NCBI GenBank assembly: GCA_018823835.1
Contig: JAHJHT010000002.1
Span: forward strand, 1,116,001 to 1,180,000
Direction: 5' to 3'
Length of the DNA: 64,000 bases
From: Alphaproteobacteria bacterium
Lineage (GTDB): Bacteria > Pseudomonadota > Alphaproteobacteria > Rhizobiales > Rhizobiaceae
The notes beneath the pieces are model-generated. The model was not told the origin of the DNA, did not search any database, and saw nothing but the letters and a program-made list of their open reading frames with translations. The position numbers and the translations under genes are program-made. Positions 40,615-51,926 of this stretch are shown here, piece after piece (the stretch's first letter is position 1; each line of letters begins with the position of its first letter).

Positions 40615-41355
40615 CTAGGATTGCGAACCCACATAGCGCCGAAATCCTTCAGGACCATCCCCGGCGAAGAATTCCTCGGTACTTCCTGCCGCTGTAACAA
40701 TACCCGCTTCGAGGAAGACGATCTTCTGGGCAAGCCGCCTTGCATCCTCAGGCTGGTGGGTAACAAACAGAACGGTCATCCGCCGCTCGGCCTGAACGCC
40801 GGCGAGAAGGTCGAGCATGTCCTGCCTGAGCGCCGGGCCAAGCGACCCGAAGGGTTCATCAAGCAGCAGCACCGGGCGGTCCCTGACCAGCGCTCGGGCC
40901 AGCGCCACGCGCTGGCGTTCGCCGCCGGAGAGTTCCCGCGGCAGGCGGTGCTCCTTGTCCGACAGGCCAGTCCGCGCCAGGGCATCCGCCACGGCGCGCC
41001 GGTCGTCGGATGTCAGCCTGAGCGCCGGCGAGCGGCCGAGACCGACATTCTTCGCCACGTCGAGATGGGCGAACAGGTTGTTCTCCTGAAAGATCATCGA
41101 CACTGGGCGTTCGGCCGGGGCAAGTGCCGTGACGTCGCTGTCGCCGATCAGCACGCGCCCTTTGCGGGGCGTCTCGAAGCCGGCAACGAGATTGAGCAGC
41201 GTCGACTTGCCCGAACCGCTCGGCCCCATGACCGCCGTGATCGTGGAGGACGGGAAATCGGCGTCGAACAGCATGTCCGCGCTGCCATAGGTGAACGCTG
41301 CATGATCCAGCCTTACTGGCTGGCCTCCGGGATGCCGCTCACGGATGTCGGTCAT
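40615..41355 (-). CDS. thiQ: Thiamine ABC transporter ATP-binding protein ThiQ
   Basis: The ATG at 41355 overlaps the thiP stop (ATGA), giving 246 aa; the track adds 16 codons. Walker [11 protein letters not shown]-loop FQENNLFAHLDVAKNVGLG, signature LSGGERQRVALARALV and Walker B VLLLDEPFGSLGP are intact. It powers thiamine/TPP import with ThiP and ThiB. Binding-protein, permease and ATPase genes run in that order on the minus strand under one TPP riboswitch. Confidence 0.95.
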   Translation of the reverse strand: MTDIRERHPGGQPVRLDHAAFTYGSADMLFDADFPSSTITAVMGPSGSGKSTLLNLVAGFETPRKGRVLIGDSDVTALAPAERPVSMIFQENNLFAHLDVAKNVGLGRSPALRLTSDDRRAVADALARTGLSDKEHRLPRELSGGERQRVALARALVRDRPVLLLDEPFGSLGPALRQDMLDLLAGVQAERRMTVLFVTHQPEDARRLAQKIVFLEAGIVTAAGSTEEFFAGDGPEGFRRYVGSQS

Positions 41356-43007
41356 GCTGGCCTCCGGCCGAACCGCTCGGCGAGAAATATCAACGTCAGG
41401 CACAGGATCGCCAGCAACAAAGCGATGCCGGCCGCGTCATCTGTGCGATAGCTCCCCATTCGGGCAAGCAGCAGGTAGGGCAAGGTCTGCACCGAATCGC
41501 TGCCGAACAGAGCGATGACGCCGAGGTCGCCGAGCGACAGCGCCATGGCGAAGGCGAAGCCGGTGAGCAGCGGCTTGCGCAACTCCGGCCAGTCGATCAG
41601 TCTCAGCCTCGTCCAGCCCGCGATGCCGAGCTGCATGCAGAGCCGATCGTTGCGCTCGCCGGCCGCGTCGTAGGCGGGCCGGATGGCACGAATGGCGAAG
41701 GGCATGGCCATCACCGCGTTGACCGTGACCACCATCAGCGGAGCGGCGGCAAAGAGAAGATCGGAGTGGCGCAGCGCCACGAACCAGCCGGCGCCGATGA
41801 CGATGGGCGGTATGACGAGCACGAAGCCTGCGCCGGTGCCGCTGGCGCGCTCGAGCCAGCCCTGACGCTTCCCGCCACGCTGGCGCTCAAGCGCCTGCCG
41901 GGCTGCCACGAGTGAGAGCCCCAGCATGACCGAGAGGATGGCGGCCAGGGTGGCGAGAACGACGCTGGTCGCGGCGGCGTTGCGGACGGCAATGTCGGCT
42001 GCAAGACGCGTGAGGTCGGCCTGTGCTCCGGCAAGCGCGATTGCCAGGATCGGGCCGGCGACGAACAACAGCGCTGCGAGCACCAGAACGCCGTTTGCCA
42101 GTGCCTCGCCGGGCGACACCCGGCCGAAGCGGCGCGGGGCGACCGGAAGGTTGGCGTCGATCGCCGTGGCGGCGCCGAGCCTTGCAAGGCCGACCATGAC
42201 CGCTCCCGTCAGCACGACCTGCAGCAGGGTAAGCGCCACGGCCCTTGCCGGGTCGAAGTCGAAGCGCAGCGCCTGGTAGATGGCGACCTCGAGCGTCGTC
42301 GCTGCGGGGCCGCCGCCGAGCGTCAGGACGATCGTGAAGGAGGCAATACAGAGCATGAACACGAGGCCGGCCGTGCCCGGCAGGCTGGCGCGGATGGCCG
42401 GCCACTCGATCAGCCTGAATGACGGCCCTGCTCCCATGCCGAGCTGGCTCGCCAGCCGCCATTGGTCGGGCGGCAACGTGTCGAGCGCCTCGAGGAAGAA
42501 GCGCGTTGCAAGCGGCAGGTTGAAGAAGACATGCGCGACCAGGATGCCCGAAAGGCCGTAGATGCCGGGCCATGTGCCACCGAAGAGGCCCGAGAGCGTC
42601 TCGGCGAAAAAGCCGGCCCGACCGAGCAGGGCCAGGATGCCGAGCGCTGCGACGATGGCGGGCAGCGCCAGTGGCAAAGCGAAGAGTCGCAGGATGAGCT
42701 GGCGGCCGGGAAACTCGGGGTGGCGCGACAGGGCGCGCGCCACGAAGATTGCCGGCACCACCGACAGCAACGTCGAGAGCGCGGCCTGCCACAGCGTGAA
42801 TCGAGCGATGCGAAAGAGGTATGAATCGAAGGCGGCGGCCGCGCCGGTGAGGTCGCTGGCGCCTTCCGCCAAGAGGCCGAGAAAGGCTCCACCGATCAGG
42901 ATGGCGATGGCCGCCAGCGCGACAGCGCCGGCGGCAATTCGCGGATCGGTCCACCTGTGCGTCCGTCCTGCCAATGGGGTTCCTACCTGCTCATGGCGGC
43001 CAGCCAT
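41352..43007 (-). CDS. thiP: Thiamine ABC transporter permease ThiP
   Basis: This 551-aa protein has the duplicated permease fold with about twelve transmembrane helices and two EAA loops. One has the sequence around [29 protein letters not shown] (first half), the other [25 protein letters not shown] (second half). The chosen ATG at 43007 overlaps the end of thiB by 25 bases; an internal GTG about seven codons later could be used instead. It forms the channel for thiamine with the ThiQ dimer in the inner membrane. Confidence 0.93.
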   Translation of the reverse strand: MAGRHEQVGTPLAGRTHRWTDPRIAAGAVALAAIAILIGGAFLGLLAEGASDLTGAAAAFDSYLFRIARFTLWQAALSTLLSVVPAIFVARALSRHPEFPGRQLILRLFALPLALPAIVAALGILALLGRAGFFAETLSGLFGGTWPGIYGLSGILVAHVFFNLPLATRFFLEALDTLPPDQWRLASQLGMGAGPSFRLIEWPAIRASLPGTAGLVFMLCIASFTIVLTLGGGPAATTLEVAIYQALRFDFDPARAVALTLLQVVLTGAVMVGLARLGAATAIDANLPVAPRRFGRVSPGEALANGVLVLAALLFVAGPILAIALAGAQADLTRLAADIAVRNAAATSVVLATLAAILSVMLGLSLVAARQALERQRGGKRQGWLERASGTGAGFVLVIPPIVIGAGWFVALRHSDLLFAAAPLMVVTVNAVMAMPFAIRAIRPAYDAAGERNDRLCMQLGIAGWTRLRLIDWPELRKPLLTGFAFAMALSLGDLGVIALFGSDSVQTLPYLLLARMGSYRTDDAAGIALLLAILCLTLIFLAERFGRRPA

Positions 43008-43978
43008 TCGTCGACCCAGGCCTTCCGGTTGCGAGCGACCTCGGCGGGCTCGATCAGCAGCGTCTTGGCAGGCGACACAAGCTTGCCGAATGCCGGGTTG
43101 AGTTCATTGGCGGTTTGTGCCGCCGGGAACATCCAGTTGGTCTCCGGTATCACATCCTGGAAAGCGGGGCTCGTCATGAAGGACAGGAATCGGCGTGCCA
43201 GCGTGTTCTTCTCGCCGTTGACGGTGATGCCCGCGACCTCGATCTGCAGATAGTGTCCTTCCTCGAAGGCGGCGGCCTGGTACCGGTCGGTGCCCTCGGC
43301 CACCATGTGGTAGGCTGGCGACGTCGTATAAGAAAGCACCATCGGCGCCTCGCCCTTGGTGAACAGCCCGTAGGCCTCGCTCCAGCCCGGCGTGACCGTC
43401 AGCACGCGCTTCTTGAGCTTTGCCCATGCTTCCGGCGCCTTGTCGCCGTAGACGGCCTTGACCCAGAGGACGAGGCCGAGGCCGGGCGTGGAGGTGCGGG
43501 GATCCTGGATGACGATCTTCTGTTCCGGATCGCCCTCGACCAGTTCCTTCAGGCTCTTGGGCGGCGTCGCCAGCTTTTCGGTGTCATAGACGACGGCGAA
43601 ATGCGCATAGTCGAAGGGCACGAAGGTTTCGTCGCTCCAGCCTCCCGGCACCTTGACGGCAGCCATGTCGATGCCGGCCGGCGCGAAGAGGCCGGTGGCC
43701 TTTGCGTCTTCGGTCAGGTTGGTGTCGAGGCCGAGCACGACATCGGCCTTGGTCGAGTCGCCTTCCAGCCTGACGCGGTTGAGCAGGGCGACGCCGTCGG
43801 CGACGGCAACGAATTCGAGGTCGCAGCCGCACTCGGCCTCGAAAGCCTTCTCCACCTGCGGCCCGGGACCCCATTCGGCAGTGAAGCTCTCGTAAGTGTA
43901 GACGGTCAGTTTTTCCTGAGCGCCGGCGACGCCCAGCGTGGAAAGCAGGATGAATATGAGAACGGAAATCTTGCGCAT
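42983..43978 (-). CDS. thiB: Thiamine/TPP periplasmic binding protein ThiB
   Basis: This 331-aa protein has a signal peptide ([19 protein letters not shown]) and starts the mature part with [20 protein letters not shown], typical of ThiB. The ligand-cleft motifs [38 protein letters not shown] and [29 protein letters not shown] are present. It binds thiamine and its phosphates in the periplasm. Its start lies 53 bases downstream of the riboswitch aptamer, so expression is likely shut off at high TPP. Confidence 0.94.
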   Translation of the reverse strand: MRKISVLIFILLSTLGVAGAQEKLTVYTYESFTAEWGPGPQVEKAFEAECGCDLEFVAVADGVALLNRVRLEGDSTKADVVLGLDTNLTEDAKATGLFAPAGIDMAAVKVPGGWSDETFVPFDYAHFAVVYDTEKLATPPKSLKELVEGDPEQKIVIQDPRTSTPGLGLVLWVKAVYGDKAPEAWAKLKKRVLTVTPGWSEAYGLFTKGEAPMVLSYTTSPAYHMVAEGTDRYQAAAFEEGHYLQIEVAGITVNGEKNTLARRFLSFMTSPAFQDVIPETNWMFPAAQTANELNPAFGKLVSPAKTLLIEPAEVARNRKAWVDEWLAAMSR

Positions 43979-44030
43979 CTGCGCCTCCTTCGTTGATGTT
44001 GAAAGGAATTGAGGCGCGTTGCAGCGTCTA

Positions 44031-44127
44031 ATCCCTCCGCCGGTACAAACCGGATCAGGTTCAGCGGGTTGGCGGGTTTCCCCTTTGCCTCTCAGCCGGT
44101 CCGCGTTTCCGCAGCCGGCACCCCGTT
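44031..44127 (-). ncRNA. TPP (THI-box) riboswitch upstream of thiBPQ
   Basis: On the minus strand the aptamer reads GGGGTGCC at the 5' end, then GGCTGAGAGG, ACCCGCTGAACCTGATCC and GGTTTGTACCGGCGGAGGGA, the invariant THI-box elements in order. It sits directly before thiB, so it controls thiamine uptake. The divergent thiamine diphosphokinase gene starts beyond it on the other strand. Confidence 0.95.
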
Positions 44128-44237
44128 AGAGCGCCGCAAGAAATACGGCGCAGGCGCCTGGCGTGCAAGTATTTGTTTGAGGGGTATGGTATTGGCCGCT
44201 TCCACTTTCGACGTACCGCGTGGTAAGGGCCTCGCTC

Positions 44238-44882
44238 ATGAGCCGATTCATCATCCTGCTTGGCGGCAAGCTTGTCCGCACTCCGCGTCTTGAGGCGCAA
44301 ATGGAGGGCGCGCGCATCATTGCGGCCGATGCGGGGATCAAGCACGCTGCGGCGCTGGGCGTGGTTCCGGAGCTGTGGGTCGGCGATTTCGACTCGGCGC
44401 CGGAAGGCCTGAGCGACGATCTCGCTGCCGTGCCGCAACTCCGCTTCGAGACCGAGAAGGACAAGACTGACGGCGAACTGGCTGTCGCAGAGGCCCTGTC
44501 CCGCGGTGCCACCTCACTGGTGCTGGCCGGCGCCTTCGGCGGTCCGCGCGCCGACCACGCATTCCTGCACGCGGCTCTCGCCATTCGGCGCGCCAAGGAA
44601 GGCCTGTCCGTCCTGGTTACAAGCGGCGCGCAGGAGGGCTCACCGCTGCTGCCCGGGTCGCGAGATTTCGACTACGAGGATGGCACCATGTTCAGCATCC
44701 TGGGTTTCTCGCATCTGTCGGGCCTGACCGTCATCGGCGCCAAATGGCCGCTCGATTCGGTCGAAGTGCCATTCGGATCGTCGCTCACGATCTCCAACGA
44801 GGTGCGGGGCGACCTGTGCATTTCGCTGGCGGTCGGCCGCGCCATGCTTCTCGCTCACCCCTATCCGGGCGAGGAATTCTAG
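44238..44882 (+). CDS. Thiamine diphosphokinase
   Basis: The ATG at 44238 gives 214 aa. Converts thiamine plus ATP to thiamine diphosphate, completing salvage of thiamine taken up by ThiBPQ. The catalytic acidic motif GDFDS and the DKTDGELAVAEAL block of the TPK N-domain are present. LAGAFGGPRADHAFLHAALA follows, and the C-terminal domain is beta-rich (GLTVIGAKWPLDSVEVPFGSSLTISNEVRG). It is divergent from the thiBPQ riboswitch. Its stop lies five bases before the ABC-F gene. Confidence 0.92.
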   Translation: MSRFIILLGGKLVRTPRLEAQMEGARIIAADAGIKHAAALGVVPELWVGDFDSAPEGLSDDLAAVPQLRFETEKDKTDGELAVAEALSRGATSLVLAGAFGGPRADHAFLHAALAIRRAKEGLSVLVTSGAQEGSPLLPGSRDFDYEDGTMFSILGFSHLSGLTVIGAKWPLDSVEVPFGSSLTISNEVRGDLCISLAVGRAMLLAHPYPGEEF

Positions 44883-44887
44883 GCAGC

Positions 44888-46708
44888 ATGGCCCCGCCAC
44901 TTCTGACGCTCGACGGCATCCTGCTGACGTTTGGCGGCACGCCGCTTCTCGACGGCGCCGAGCTGTCGGCTTCGACTGGCGACCGCATTGCGCTCGTCGG
45001 TCGCAACGGCTCCGGCAAGTCGACGCTGCTGAAGATCGCGGCCGGCCAGATCGAGCCGCAGGACGGCAAGATATTCCGCAAGCCTTCGGCGACGATTCGC
45101 TACCTGCCGCAGTCGCCGGACATGGAAGGCTTCGCCACGGTGCGCGCCTATGTCGAGGCGGGTCTCGGCCCGGCCGACGATCCGCACCGTCCGACCTACC
45201 TGCTCGACCATCTCGGCCTGACAGGCGAAGAGGATCCCGAGCAACTTTCCGGTGGCGAGGCAAGACGCGCCGCCCTTGCCCGCGTCATGGCGCCCGAGCC
45301 CGACATCCTGCTGCTCGACGAACCGACCAACCATCTCGACCTCGCGACAATCGAGTGGCTGGAAGACGAACTCAACCGCTCCTCATCGGCGCTTGTCGTC
45401 ATTTCGCACGACCGGCGCTTCCTGGAACGGGTAAGCCGGGCAACCGTGTGGCTGGACCGTGGACGCACGCGACGCCTCGAGAAGGGTTTCGCGCATTACG
45501 AAGAATGGCGCGACACCATCCTGGAGGAAGAGGAGCGCGAACAGCACAAGCTGGGCCGCCAGATCGTGCGCGAGGAGCACTGGTTGCGCTATGGCGTGAC
45601 CGCGCGGCGCAAGCGCAACATGCGCAGGCTCGGCGAACTCCAGACAATGCGCAGCCGGTTCCGCGGTCATCGCGGCGCGGAGGGCGTGGCGACGATCCAG
45701 GCAAGCGATGCCAACGAGTCCGGCAAGCTGGTCATCGAGGCGCGCAACATCGCCAAGAGCTACGGCGACACGACGATCGTGAAGGACTTCTCGATCCGCA
45801 TCCAGCGCGGCGACCGTATCGGCCTGGTCGGTCCTAACGGTGCCGGCAAGACGACCCTGCTCAAGATGCTGACCGGCGAACTTGCGCCGGATTCGGGATC
45901 TGTCAGGCTGGGCACCAATCTCGAGATCGCGGCGCTCGACCAGAAGCGGGAGGCCGTCGACCCGCAGGAGACGCTTGCGCAGTATCTGACCGACGGGCGC
46001 GGCGAGACCGTCGTCGTCAATGGCGAGGAACGCCATGTCGTCTCCTATATGAAGGACTTTCTGTTCAAGGCGGAGCAGGCGCGCACACCGGTGCGGGAGC
46101 TTTCGGGCGGGGAGAGGGCGAGGCTGATCCTGGCGCGGGTGCTGTCGCGGCCGGCCAACCTCCTGGTACTCGACGAACCGACCAACGACCTCGACATGGA
46201 GACGCTGGAGCTGCTGCAGGAACTCGTCGCAGGCTTCGCCGGCACGGTCATCCTGGTCAGCCACGACCGCGACTTCCTCGACCGCACGGTGACCAGCATC
46301 ATTGCACCCGACGGGGGCGGTCGCTGGGTCGAGTATGCCGGCGGCTATTCGGACATGCTGGCGCAGCGCGGCGGGACCAAGCTGGCGGACCGCAAGGCGG
46401 TCGCCAAGCTTCCGCAGGAGGGCGGGGGTGCCGGGCGCAGCAGCGCACAGGCGCCGAAGGCTGCCAGCAAGAAATTGTCGTTCAAGCAGAAATTTGCGCT
46501 CGAAACGCTGCCGGAGAAGATGGCTGCGGTGTCGGCCGCCATCTCGGCACTCGAGAACGACATCGCGGATCCCGACTTCTATGCGCGCAATCCGGCGTCA
46601 TTCCAGAAGACCATTGCGGCGCTTGACAAGGAGCGCAAGACACTGGCTGCCATGGAAGAGGAATGGCTGGAACTCGAGATGCTTCGGGAAGAACTCGAAG
46701 AGGGCTGA
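44888..46708 (+). CDS. ABC-F family ATPase (Uup-like)
   Basis: The ATG at 44888 gives 606 aa; the track start lies inside the preceding gene. Two ATPase halves: GRNGSGKST, LSGGEARRAALAR, LLLDEPTNHLD and GPNGAGKTT, LSGGERARLILAR, LVLDEPTNDLD. The linker is charged (LEEEEREQHKLGRQIVREEHWLRYGVTARRKRN) and the C-terminus a Lys/Glu-rich coiled coil (ALDKERKTLAAMEEEWLELEMLREELEEG) as in Uup. No membrane domain, so it is a translation-associated or DNA-repair-associated ABC-F. It is closely linked to thiamine diphosphokinase. Confidence 0.93.
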   Translation: MAPPLLTLDGILLTFGGTPLLDGAELSASTGDRIALVGRNGSGKSTLLKIAAGQIEPQDGKIFRKPSATIRYLPQSPDMEGFATVRAYVEAGLGPADDPHRPTYLLDHLGLTGEEDPEQLSGGEARRAALARVMAPEPDILLLDEPTNHLDLATIEWLEDELNRSSSALVVISHDRRFLERVSRATVWLDRGRTRRLEKGFAHYEEWRDTILEEEEREQHKLGRQIVREEHWLRYGVTARRKRNMRRLGELQTMRSRFRGHRGAEGVATIQASDANESGKLVIEARNIAKSYGDTTIVKDFSIRIQRGDRIGLVGPNGAGKTTLLKMLTGELAPDSGSVRLGTNLEIAALDQKREAVDPQETLAQYLTDGRGETVVVNGEERHVVSYMKDFLFKAEQARTPVRELSGGERARLILARVLSRPANLLVLDEPTNDLDMETLELLQELVAGFAGTVILVSHDRDFLDRTVTSIIAPDGGGRWVEYAGGYSDMLAQRGGTKLADRKAVAKLPQEGGGAGRSSAQAPKAASKKLSFKQKFALETLPEKMAAVSAAISALENDIADPDFYARNPASFQKTIAALDKERKTLAAMEEEWLELEMLREELEEG

Positions 46709-46739
46709 CGCGCCGGTCTGCGGCACGCCTGCCAGGTCT

Positions 46740-48227
46740 TCAGCCGGCGCTGGCAGTCGTCCAGGCCTTGAGCGCCTCGTCGAACACCTTGTCGCCGGGA
46801 ATGCCCTTTTCCAGGGTGAACAGTGCGCGGCGGCCCGACTTGTAGACGATCGGCACGTCGATCCAGCTCTGCCTTCGCAGCAGCGTCATGTTGGCGTCGA
46901 TCTCCGCCTTGGTGTCGTTGAGCGCGACAAGGAAGAAGCCGTCGGCGATCTTGGCGGGAATGCCGATCAGAGGATTGCCGGCCTCCTGCTCGGAACCCTT
47001 CATGGCGACACGCAGAATGTTCTCTATGCCGCCGCCCGAAAAGCCCTCAGGCGTCAGGAAGATCATCTCGATGATATGGCTGGCCGGCAGCGACTTGTCG
47101 GCATTGCGCTTGATGGTCATGCGCAGCTGGATGTTCTTGCCCGGGATCGCCGCCTCGGCGCGGATCGCCGCTTCCGGCGGCAGGTTGGCGCCGGGCGACT
47201 CCTGGACCAGCGACCAGACGACCGAGCCTGGCTCGGCCGATCCCTCCGACGTGCCGGTGCGTTCCTCGTAGAAAATCGCCTTCTGGCCGACGGGGATAGC
47301 GGTCTCGGACGCGGCAGGCTGGCCAGCGTCGGCGCCCGCAGGAGCTTCGGCGGCCTGGTCGGATGTCGGCGCACCGGCCGGGGCTTCGCCCGGCTGCTGC
47401 GTCAGCGCGGATACGGAGGTTCCCTCGCCGACTCCTGCGCCGCCATTGGCCGGACCGGGGTTGGTCTCGCTGCCATCGGGGGTGAGCCGCTGCGTGAACT
47501 TGCCTTCCTCGGCGGTCGCGGGTGCGCCGGTCTCGGGCGCGGGAGCTTGCGGCTCGGGTTCGGCGGCATCGGGTGTCGAAGCCGCCACGTTCTGCGGAGC
47601 GTCGCCACCTAACAGGCCGCTGAAGGCGTCGCGGTTCAGCCAGACGCCGTAACCGCCGCCGGCAAGTACAGCCAGTACCAATGCGGCGACGAGGAGCGGA
47701 CCGTAGCTGCGCCGGCGAACGGCGTCCTGCCGCTGCGGGACGAAATTGTCCTGGTCGAGCTCCTCCGGCGGCGGCGCCATCGGCGCGCGCCGTTGCGGCG
47801 CGGGCGCCGGCGTGGGAGCGGCCGTGGTGCGGGGCCCGGGTGCGGCCGGAGCCGCTGACGCCTGGCGCTCCACGCCATTCGATGTCCGCGGCGGCGGCGG
47901 CGCCGGCGTTGCACGCGGCATGACGCTCGACTTGACTGCCGGTTGCGGCAGTTCTTTCGGCTGCGGATTCTTCAGCGAAGCAAAGACATTCTCGAGCTCG
48001 GCAAGCGGATCGGACGTTGCCGCGTAGTCCCGCTCGATCTGCCGAATTGCCTCCTCGAGGGTACGCTTCTGGCGATCGGCTACCGATGGCGGAGGCGGCG
48101 GGTTGATCGCGGCGAGCTTGGAGGCGATCGTGGCGCGCGCCTTCTCATAGACGCGCTCGCGCATCTCCGGGGTGGTTTCCCCGAGCCCGTCCAGCGTCTT
48201 TCTCAGAACCGCGACGAAATCTGCCAT
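46740..48227 (-). CDS. Pro/Ala-rich single-pass membrane protein, uncharacterised
   Basis: This 495-aa protein has a helical N-terminal region (residues 1-90, ADFVAVLRKTLDGLGETTPEMRERVYEKARATI). A Pro/Ala-rich linker follows, then one transmembrane helix at about 175-200 (LLVAALVLAVLAGGGYGVWL). A second low-complexity linker leads to a C-terminal domain of about 165 residues (VGQKAIFYEERTGTSEG ... FTLEKGIPGDKVFDEALKAW). I recognise the architecture as common in Rhizobiales hypotheticals but cannot name a function. The C-terminal domain is probably periplasmic. It lies downstream of purA in the opposite strand orientation to the ABC-F gene. Confidence 0.75.
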   Translation of the reverse strand: MADFVAVLRKTLDGLGETTPEMRERVYEKARATIASKLAAINPPPPPSVADRQKRTLEEAIRQIERDYAATSDPLAELENVFASLKNPQPKELPQPAVKSSVMPRATPAPPPPRTSNGVERQASAAPAAPGPRTTAAPTPAPAPQRRAPMAPPPEELDQDNFVPQRQDAVRRRSYGPLLVAALVLAVLAGGGYGVWLNRDAFSGLLGGDAPQNVAASTPDAAEPEPQAPAPETGAPATAEEGKFTQRLTPDGSETNPGPANGGAGVGEGTSVSALTQQPGEAPAGAPTSDQAAEAPAGADAGQPAASETAIPVGQKAIFYEERTGTSEGSAEPGSVVWSLVQESPGANLPPEAAIRAEAAIPGKNIQLRMTIKRNADKSLPASHIIEMIFLTPEGFSGGGIENILRVAMKGSEQEAGNPLIGIPAKIADGFFLVALNDTKAEIDANMTLLRRQSWIDVPIVYKSGRRALFTLEKGIPGDKVFDEALKAWTTASAG

Positions 48228-48301
48228 GCTGTTGTCGACCTATATCCTTGTTCCGGCCTGTGCCTCGGCTCGTTGCTGCGACACCTTCCGGAGGGCCATA
48301 C

Positions 48302-49597
<1,296 letters not shown>

Positions 49598-49797
49598 ATT
49601 TCTTTCCTCCGGAACGTGCGGAAAACGCAGCCTTGCTGCAAATCGAACCGCCTCTATAACCGCAAGGTGTGGCGAGCGCGATAGCTGTTTGTCTGCCGAA
49701 GTGCCTCAGGCACAACGATTTGCCGACAATCGAATCATTTACTTGCCGGGCGCTGCGCCCTAGGTGCGGTTGGGTTCTTCCTCGCGGATATCTCTCC

Positions 49798-50709
49798 ATG
49801 CACCGTACTGCCTATCTGCTGCTGGTCCTTACCACGCTGTTCTGGGGCGGCAACGCCGTTGCCGGCAAGCTGGCGATCGGGCACGTCTCCCCGATGTTGC
49901 TGACGGCCCTGCGCTGGGGCGTAGCCATGGTGGTCCTGTGGCTGATCGGACACAAGCAGCTTCGGATCGACTGGCAACTCGTCAGGGGCAATCTGCCGCT
50001 GCTGATGGCACTCGGCTTCCTCGGCTTCGCGGTGTTCAACATCGCGCTCTATTCGGCGCTTCTGTATACCACGGCCATCAATGTAAGCATCGAACAGGCG
50101 GCCATGCCGATGCTGATCTTCGCGGCGAACTTCCTGCTGTTTCGCCTGCGCGTGACGTGGCTGCAGATCGTCGGCTTCGTGCTGTCGATCACCGGCGTTG
50201 CGCTGACAGCCAGCCATGGCGATCCGCGCGAACTTCTGGCCCTCAACGTCAATTTTGGCGACCTGCTGATGCTGATCGGGGTGATCGTCTATTCGGCCTA
50301 TACGGTGGCGCTGCGTCTCAAGCCGGCGATCCACTGGCAGAGCCTGATGATCGTGCTGACGGGCGTCGCCTTCATCGGAACGCTTCCCTTCGTGGCGGTC
50401 GAATTCTACGCCGGCGCCGGCATCGTGCCGGACGTTCAGGGTTTGGGCGTCGTGGCCTACACCATCTTCTTCCCCTCGATCGTGGCGCAGATCTTTTACA
50501 TCAAGGGAGTCGAGATGATCGGCGCCAACCGGGCCGGGCTGTTCATCAACCTCGTGCCGATTTTCGGGACGCTACTGTCGGTGATGATCCTGCGCGAGAC
50601 CTTCCACCTCTACCACGGCATCGCCATGGTGCTGGTGCTCGGCGGCATCTGGCTGGCGGAAGCCAGCGGACGACGAGCCGACGCGCAGATGCCGCTCCCC
50701 GTCAGATAA
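49798..50709 (+). CDS. EamA/DMT family transporter
   Basis: The ATG at 49798 (303 aa) gives the ten-helix EamA fold with two repeats. The first repeat begins YLLLVLTTLFWGGNAVAGKLAIGHVSPMLLTALRW, with the family's FWGGN motif and conserved Arg. The second spans about residues 150-290. Such proteins usually export metabolites or amino acids; the substrate is unknown. It overlaps the convergent FAH-family gene by eight bases. Confidence 0.9.
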   Translation: MHRTAYLLLVLTTLFWGGNAVAGKLAIGHVSPMLLTALRWGVAMVVLWLIGHKQLRIDWQLVRGNLPLLMALGFLGFAVFNIALYSALLYTTAINVSIEQAAMPMLIFAANFLLFRLRVTWLQIVGFVLSITGVALTASHGDPRELLALNVNFGDLLMLIGVIVYSAYTVALRLKPAIHWQSLMIVLTGVAFIGTLPFVAVEFYAGAGIVPDVQGLGVVAYTIFFPSIVAQIFYIKGVEMIGANRAGLFINLVPIFGTLLSVMILRETFHLYHGIAMVLVLGGIWLAEASGRRADAQMPLPVR

Positions 50710-51862
50710 GGCCGGCCTTTGCCAGGTCCCGCATCAGGTGGGTGGCGCCGTAGGACCAGGCCGGGCAGTCGGTGGACAACCGCACCCGGTTGACCAGCGC
50801 TCCGAGCTTGTCCGACGAGATCGTCACGATGTCGTCGATCCTGTGGGTGAAACCCTTGCCCGCCTCGCCGCGATCCTTGGCCGGCGCGAACATCGTTCCG
50901 AGATAGAGGGCGAAGCCGTCGGGGTACTGGTGATGCGGTCCGATCGCCGCGGCGACGAGTTCCTCCGGCGAGCGGCTGATCTCTGCCATCGAACTCGAGC
51001 CGTCCAGAACAAAGCCGTCGTCGCCTTCGACTTTCAGGCGAACCACGGCGGATTTCACATCGCCCAGCGAGAAGGTCTCGTCGAACAGACGGATGAACGG
51101 GCCCAATGCCGCCGAGGCATTGTTGTCCTTGGCCTTGCCGAGCAGCAGGGCCGAGCGTCCCTCGACGTCGCGCAGGTTGACGTCGTTGCCGAGCGTGGCG
51201 CCCACGATGCGACCGGTGCTGCTCGCCAGGACGGCGATCTCAGGCTCCGGATTGTTCCATGTCGAGATCGGGTGCAGCCCGACATCGGCGCCATAGCCGA
51301 CAGAGGCCATTGGCTGGCACTTGGTGAAGATCTCGGCGTCGGGCCCGATGCCGACCTCGAGATACTGCGACCACACGCCCCGTTCGATCAGCTTCGCCTT
51401 GATTTCGGCGGCTTCGGGGGAGCCGGGCTTCAGCTTCGACAGATCATGCCCGATCAGCGAGGCGATGTCGGCACGGATGGCGTCGGCCTTGTCGGCTGAG
51501 CCGCGCGCCTGTTCCTCGATGACGCGCTCCAGCAGCGATACCACGAAGGTGACGCCAGCGGCCTTGACGGCCTGCATGTCGACCGGGGAAAGCAGGTAGG
51601 CCCCGCCTGGCTCGCGGGCGGTGGCGGCACTGTTTGCCATCACATCGGCAAGACTGCCAACGCGCCTGCCGGGAGCGGCGCGCACGAAGGCGGCCGGGTC
51701 GGCGTGCTCGCAAACGTCGCGCGATGTCGGCGCCTGCTTCGACGTGATGTCGAACACCTCGCCGTCTCGGACGGTGACGATCGCCGGGTGCGGCCAACCG
51801 TTTGCCATGGCACGCCCGAGAAATACGCCGTCTTCAGGCAGGCTCGTCTCATATCCGGTCAT
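50702..51862 (-). CDS. Fumarylacetoacetate hydrolase family protein
   Basis: This 386-aa protein has the FAH C-terminal fold from about residue 160. The metal and substrate signature is VGIGPDAEIFTKCQPMASVGYGADVGLHPISTWNNPEPEIAVL, and a later block reads LGNDVNLRDVEGRSALLLGKAKDNNASAALGPF. Relatives act as acyl-pyruvate hydrolases, 2-keto-3-deoxy sugar dehydratases or decarboxylases. The exact substrate is not visible and no sugar or aromatic catabolism genes are adjacent. Confidence 0.88.
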   Translation of the reverse strand: MTGYETSLPEDGVFLGRAMANGWPHPAIVTVRDGEVFDITSKQAPTSRDVCEHADPAAFVRAAPGRRVGSLADVMANSAATAREPGGAYLLSPVDMQAVKAAGVTFVVSLLERVIEEQARGSADKADAIRADIASLIGHDLSKLKPGSPEAAEIKAKLIERGVWSQYLEVGIGPDAEIFTKCQPMASVGYGADVGLHPISTWNNPEPEIAVLASSTGRIVGATLGNDVNLRDVEGRSALLLGKAKDNNASAALGPFIRLFDETFSLGDVKSAVVRLKVEGDDGFVLDGSSSMAEISRSPEELVAAAIGPHHQYPDGFALYLGTMFAPAKDRGEAGKGFTHRIDDIVTISSDKLGALVNRVRLSTDCPAWSYGATHLMRDLAKAGLI

Positions 51863-51926
51863 CTGGCCGCTCCCCCATTCTGCCGAGGCTGCATGGCAGC
51901 CCCGGCCCGTTCACGTCAAGTCGGAC

